This document shows positions 6,798 to 9,444 of a stretch of DNA of 9,444 bases, piece by piece. The notes under the pieces were generated by a model that saw only the letters and a list, made by a program, of their open reading frames with translations, was not told the DNA's origin and searched no databases. Both the position numbers and the translations under genes were made by a program. This DNA is from JANXSD01 sp043758125 (GTDB lineage Bacteria > Bacteroidota > Bacteroidia > AKYH767-A > OLB10), in the NCBI GenBank assembly GCA_043758125.1, contig JAYVOC010000046.1, forward strand, positions 1-9,444, written 5' to 3'. Each line of letters begins with the position of its first letter. The stretch's first letter is position 1.

Positions 6798-6813
6798 GGT
6801 TTCCGTTATGAAA
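6780..6813. repeat. 13-bp direct repeat overlapping the terminator
   Basis: TTCCGTTATGAAA occurs exactly at 6780-6792 and again at 6801-6813, a period of 21 bp. The first copy overlaps the stem-loop of the terminator; the second lies between it and the regulator stop codon. It could be a local duplication or a two-turn spaced binding site; neither is shown by the sequence alone. Confidence 0.7.
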
Positions 6814-6818
6814 AAAAT

Positions 6819-8162
6819 TTAGGAAATCTTGTACTCTTCAATTTTCCTATATAAAGTAGTTAAGCCGATATTTAATAGTCGAGCGGTTTCTGTTTTATTT
6901 CCATTGGTATAATTCAATACTTTTTGGATATGCAATTTCTCGATGCTCGCTAAATCAAAAGCAGATACTGTTTTATCAGAAGATGTTGAGAGTTGGTTAG
7001 TTTGAAATTCAAAAGGCAATGAGGAGAAAGTAATTTTATCATTACATAAAATGACGCTTCTTTCAATAACATTTTTCAGCTCACGAATATTTCCTTGCCA
7101 TTCATGTTGTTTAAGTGCTTCCATATATTCAGGCTCAATGGTATCGATTCGTTTATTTGTTTTTGCAGCGAACAACGTTACAAAATGAAGAGCGAGTGGT
7201 TCTAAATCAGCTAACCTTTCACGAAGTGCGGGAAGTGAAATTTGAAATACTGCAAGACGATAAAACAAATCGGATCTGAAACGTTGAGATGCAATTTCAT
7301 TCTGAAGATTTCTATTTGTAGCAGCAATTATTCGAACATTCACTTTTGTTGGAACGCTATCTCCTACTTTAAAAAACTCACCCGTTTCAAGTACTCGCAA
7401 TAATTTGGCTTGAAGATCAATTGCCATTTCTGCAATCTCATCTAAAAAAAGAGTGCCGCCATCAGCCTCTTCAAAAAGACCTTTTTTATCTCGTATAGCG
7501 CCCGTAAATGCACCTATACGATAACCAAACATTTCACTCTCTAATAAATCCCGATTGAACGATGAACAATTCAACGCTACGAAAGCTTTATCTCTTCGCA
7601 AACTTGCCTGATGAATTGCTTGAGAAAAAACTTCTTTACCAGAACCAGTCTCACCTAAAAGCAAAACAGAAGTATCTGTAGGTGCAACTTTTTTTGCCAA
7701 ATCAATTGCAACAGAAATAGTTTTCGATTTGCTAATGATACTTTCGAAAGAATATTTTTGAGCAACTTGTTGTTCGAGTGCGGCGATACGTTTGTTCAAC
7801 GTAACTTTTTCGATTGCTCGATAAATTAAAGGAATTATTTTGTTGTTATCGTCAGCTTTCGTAATATAATCAAAGGCTCCATTCTTTATTGCTTGAACAC
7901 CATCAGGAATATTTCCATAAGCGGTGAGCAGAATAATTTCAGTAAGTGGAAATTTATTTTTAATCTCCTTTACTAAATCCACGCCATTTCCATCAGGTAA
8001 TTTAACATCGCACAGCACCGCATCAATCTCTTGCTGCTCGAGTTTTTTCAAGCCCGACTTACATGACTCTGCAACCACTACATCATAACCTTCTAAACCA
8101 ATTATACGAGCTAATAAATCTCGCAATTTGATCTCATCATCGATGATTAATATTTTGGCCAC
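6819..8162 (-). CDS. Sigma-54-dependent response regulator, NtrC/AtoC family
   Basis: A 447-residue three-domain regulator. The receiver (1-120) has acidic pocket D8/D9, phospho-acceptor D52, T80 and K102. The AAA+ domain (about 140-370) has Walker A GETGSGKE (170-177), the sigma-54-contacting GAFTGA loop (217-222), Walker B GGTLFLDEI (235-243), and FRSDLFYRL (295-303). The C-terminal Fis-type helix-turn-helix (about 405-445) reads KTETARLLNIGLTTLYRKIEEY. All catalytic motifs are intact, so it should be a phosphorylation-controlled activator of -24/-12 promoters. It starts with GTG (8160-8162); no in-frame ATG fits better. It sits 39 nt after hutH and just upstream of the kdp operon, with a terminator between. 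No OmpR-type KdpE is present, so it is the best candidate for the kdp regulator. The cognate kinase is not in the window, and a role in histidine use is the alternative. Confidence 0.93.
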   Translation of the reverse strand: MAKILIIDDEIKLRDLLARIIGLEGYDVVVAESCKSGLKKLEQQEIDAVLCDVKLPDGNGVDLVKEIKNKFPLTEIILLTAYGNIPDGVQAIKNGAFDYITKADDNNKIIPLIYRAIEKVTLNKRIAALEQQVAQKYSFESIISKSKTISVAIDLAKKVAPTDTSVLLLGETGSGKEVFSQAIHQASLRRDKAFVALNCSSFNRDLLESEMFGYRIGAFTGAIRDKKGLFEEADGGTLFLDEIAEMAIDLQAKLLRVLETGEFFKVGDSVPTKVNVRIIAATNRNLQNEIASQRFRSDLFYRLAVFQISLPALRERLADLEPLALHFVTLFAAKTNKRIDTIEPEYMEALKQHEWQGNIRELKNVIERSVILCNDKITFSSLPFEFQTNQLSTSSDKTVSAFDLASIEKLHIQKVLNYTNGNKTETARLLNIGLTTLYRKIEEYKIS

Positions 8163-8201
8163 AATGCGATAGAATAAATTAAATTTAATTAGAATATAAA
8201 C

Positions 8202-9444
8202 TTATGCAACGATACTTTCAAAATTAAAATTACGAAGGAATTCAATGCTTCGATGAATATCAGAATACAATATACGATCCTTCTCAACAATTGGAATTTC
8301 TTTACGGTATGCAGTAAGAACAGACTCTAACTTTGCAGATGTTTTTAATGGTTTGCGGAAATACAAAGCTTGCGATGCATTCATTAATTCAATAGCGAGA
8401 ATTTTTTCAAGATTATTTACAACTCGATATAATTTCGTAGCTGCATTAGAACCCATACTCACATGATCTTCTTGTCCGTTGGAAGAAACGATAGAATCAA
8501 CAGATGCAGGAGTACATAATTGTTTATTCTGACTTACAATTGAAGCGGCAGTATATTGTGGAATCATGAATCCTGAATCTAATCCCGGATTCGCAACTAA
8601 AAATGCAGGTAAACCTCGCAAACCACTTATCAACTGGTAAGTTCTTCGCTCGCTAATACTTCCTAATTCTGCTAATGCTATTGCTAGAAAATCTAATGGC
8701 AATGCTAAAGGTTGTCCGTGAAAATTACCTGCGGAAATAATTAAATCTTCGTCAGGAAAAATTGTAGGATTATCGGTAACAGAATTAATTTCTGTAGTAA
8801 ATGATTTCGAAATAAAATCAAGTGCATCCTTTGTTGCACCATGAACTTGCGGAATACAACGAAACGAATAGGGATCTTGAACATGTACTTTAGGATGAGC
8901 GATCAGTTCGCTATCACTTAACAAATCACGAAAACGTTTAGCCGTATTTATTTGTCCTACGTGCGGACGAATAGCATGAATTAATTCATGAAATGGCTCT
9001 ATGCGTCCATCAAAACCTTCAAGTGATAATGCAGCAACAACATCTGCGATTCGTTCTAAACGTTTTGCTTGAAGCATCGACCAAACAGAATAAGCACTCA
9101 TGAATTGCGTTCCGTTCAGCAAGGCTAAACCTTCTTTTGAACGCAATTGAACAGGCTTCAAATTAAATTTCTTTAATGCATCTGCTCCCGACATTTTCAC
9201 TCCATCAACTGTTACTTCGCCTAATCCTATTAACGGCAAACAGAGATGTGCTAAAGGCGCTAAATCACCGGAAGCTCCCAATGATCCTTGCTCATAAATT
9301 ACAGGAAGAATATCACTATTAAAAAATTCAATAAGCAATTTTACAGTTTCAACTTGTACACCAGAATTGCCATACGACATTCCTTGTATTTTCAATAACA
9401 ACATCAACTTCACAATTTCAGCAGGTACCTCCTCGCCTACTCCA
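8202..9444 (-). CDS. hutH: Histidine ammonia-lyase, 5' end outside window
   Basis: About 413 residues are visible of a protein normally near 500. The frame stays open to the right edge (GVGEEVPAEIVKLMLLLKIQ), so the N-terminal 80-100 residues are missing from view; the GTG near 9413 is internal, not the start. The enzyme deaminates L-histidine to urocanate, the first step of the Hut pathway, in the cytoplasm. The Ala-Ser-Gly triad that cyclises into the MIO electrophile is at 9267-9275 within GASGDLAPLAHL. Further family motifs are SYGNSGVQ, QDPYSFRCIPQVHGA, VTDNPTIF, GNFHGQPLALPLD, ISERRTYQLI, NPGLDSGFMIPQYTAA and NGQEDHVSMG. The QEDHVSM segment, with its Glu, favours a histidine lyase over phenylalanine lyases, which carry NQDVNS. 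No other hut genes are in view. The downstream regulator may share its transcript, as no terminator lies between them. Confidence 0.93.
   Translation of the reverse strand, partial: GVGEEVPAEIVKLMLLLKIQGMSYGNSGVQVETVKLLIEFFNSDILPVIYEQGSLGASGDLAPLAHLCLPLIGLGEVTVDGVKMSGADALKKFNLKPVQLRSKEGLALLNGTQFMSAYSVWSMLQAKRLERIADVVAALSLEGFDGRIEPFHELIHAIRPHVGQINTAKRFRDLLSDSELIAHPKVHVQDPYSFRCIPQVHGATKDALDFISKSFTTEINSVTDNPTIFPDEDLIISAGNFHGQPLALPLDFLAIALAELGSISERRTYQLISGLRGLPAFLVANPGLDSGFMIPQYTAASIVSQNKQLCTPASVDSIVSSNGQEDHVSMGSNAATKLYRVVNNLEKILAIELMNASQALYFRKPLKTSAKLESVLTAYRKEIPIVEKDRILYSDIHRSIEFLRNFNFESIVA

Noticed and set aside
6457..6818. c-di-AMP or other riboswitch before kdp, as seen in some Firmicutes
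   Set aside because: No conserved multi-helix layout could be recognised; the only clear hairpin is the terminator of the upstream gene.
8177..8190. Perfect 14-bp AT palindrome between hutH and the regulator
   Set aside because: It consists only of A and T in a very AT-rich gap, has no G/C stem or T tract for a terminator, and is readily expected by chance.
9267..9275. Possibility that the lyase is a tyrosine or phenylalanine ammonia-lyase
   Set aside because: The Ala-Ser-Gly triad is shared by all three, but the QEDHVSMG segment and the overall match to HutH motifs favour histidine; the N-terminal selectivity region is outside the window.

Overview
The window comes from an AT-rich member of the Bacteroidota. 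The reasons are the AT-rich, SD-poor gene starts, the style of the outer-membrane barrel protein, and a secreted lipoprotein-like hypothetical typical of that phylum in composition. I cannot place it below phylum; a Chitinophaga- or Sphingobacterium-like lineage is a guess. Every gene I can support lies on the minus strand, so transcription runs from high to low coordinates.

Right side (8202-9444): the 3' four-fifths of a histidine ammonia-lyase (hutH), cut by the window edge. After a 39-nt gap comes a sigma-54-dependent NtrC-type response regulator (6819-8162) with a GTG start, closed by a good intrinsic terminator (about 6770-6797).

Middle (6457-6770): an intergenic region that appears to hold the kdp control region. 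It contains repeated TACCAA/TTGGTA half-sites, a weak -24/-12-like element, a 27-codon hydrophobic ORF (6558-6641), and the 25-codon kdpF (6479-6556).

Left side (1-6456): kdpA, kdpB and kdpC encode the high-affinity K+-importing P-type ATPase KdpFABC. They are followed without a break by a secreted protein of unknown function (its start overlaps the kdpC stop by 4 nt), an outer-membrane beta-barrel porin-like protein, and the first 34 codons of a KdpD N-terminal sensor domain, which begins at a TTG 12 nt after the porin stop and runs off the left edge.

The genes suggest a complete envelope-spanning K+ scavenging unit: a porin for the outer membrane, KdpFABC for the inner membrane, a KdpD-type sensor, and an NtrC-type activator apparently replacing the OmpR-type KdpE seen in Proteobacteria. 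The points most worth follow-up are that regulatory substitution, the extra small membrane peptide before kdpF, the unknown secreted protein embedded in the operon, and the odd kdpD start. I see no mobile element, CRISPR array, tRNA or rRNA.
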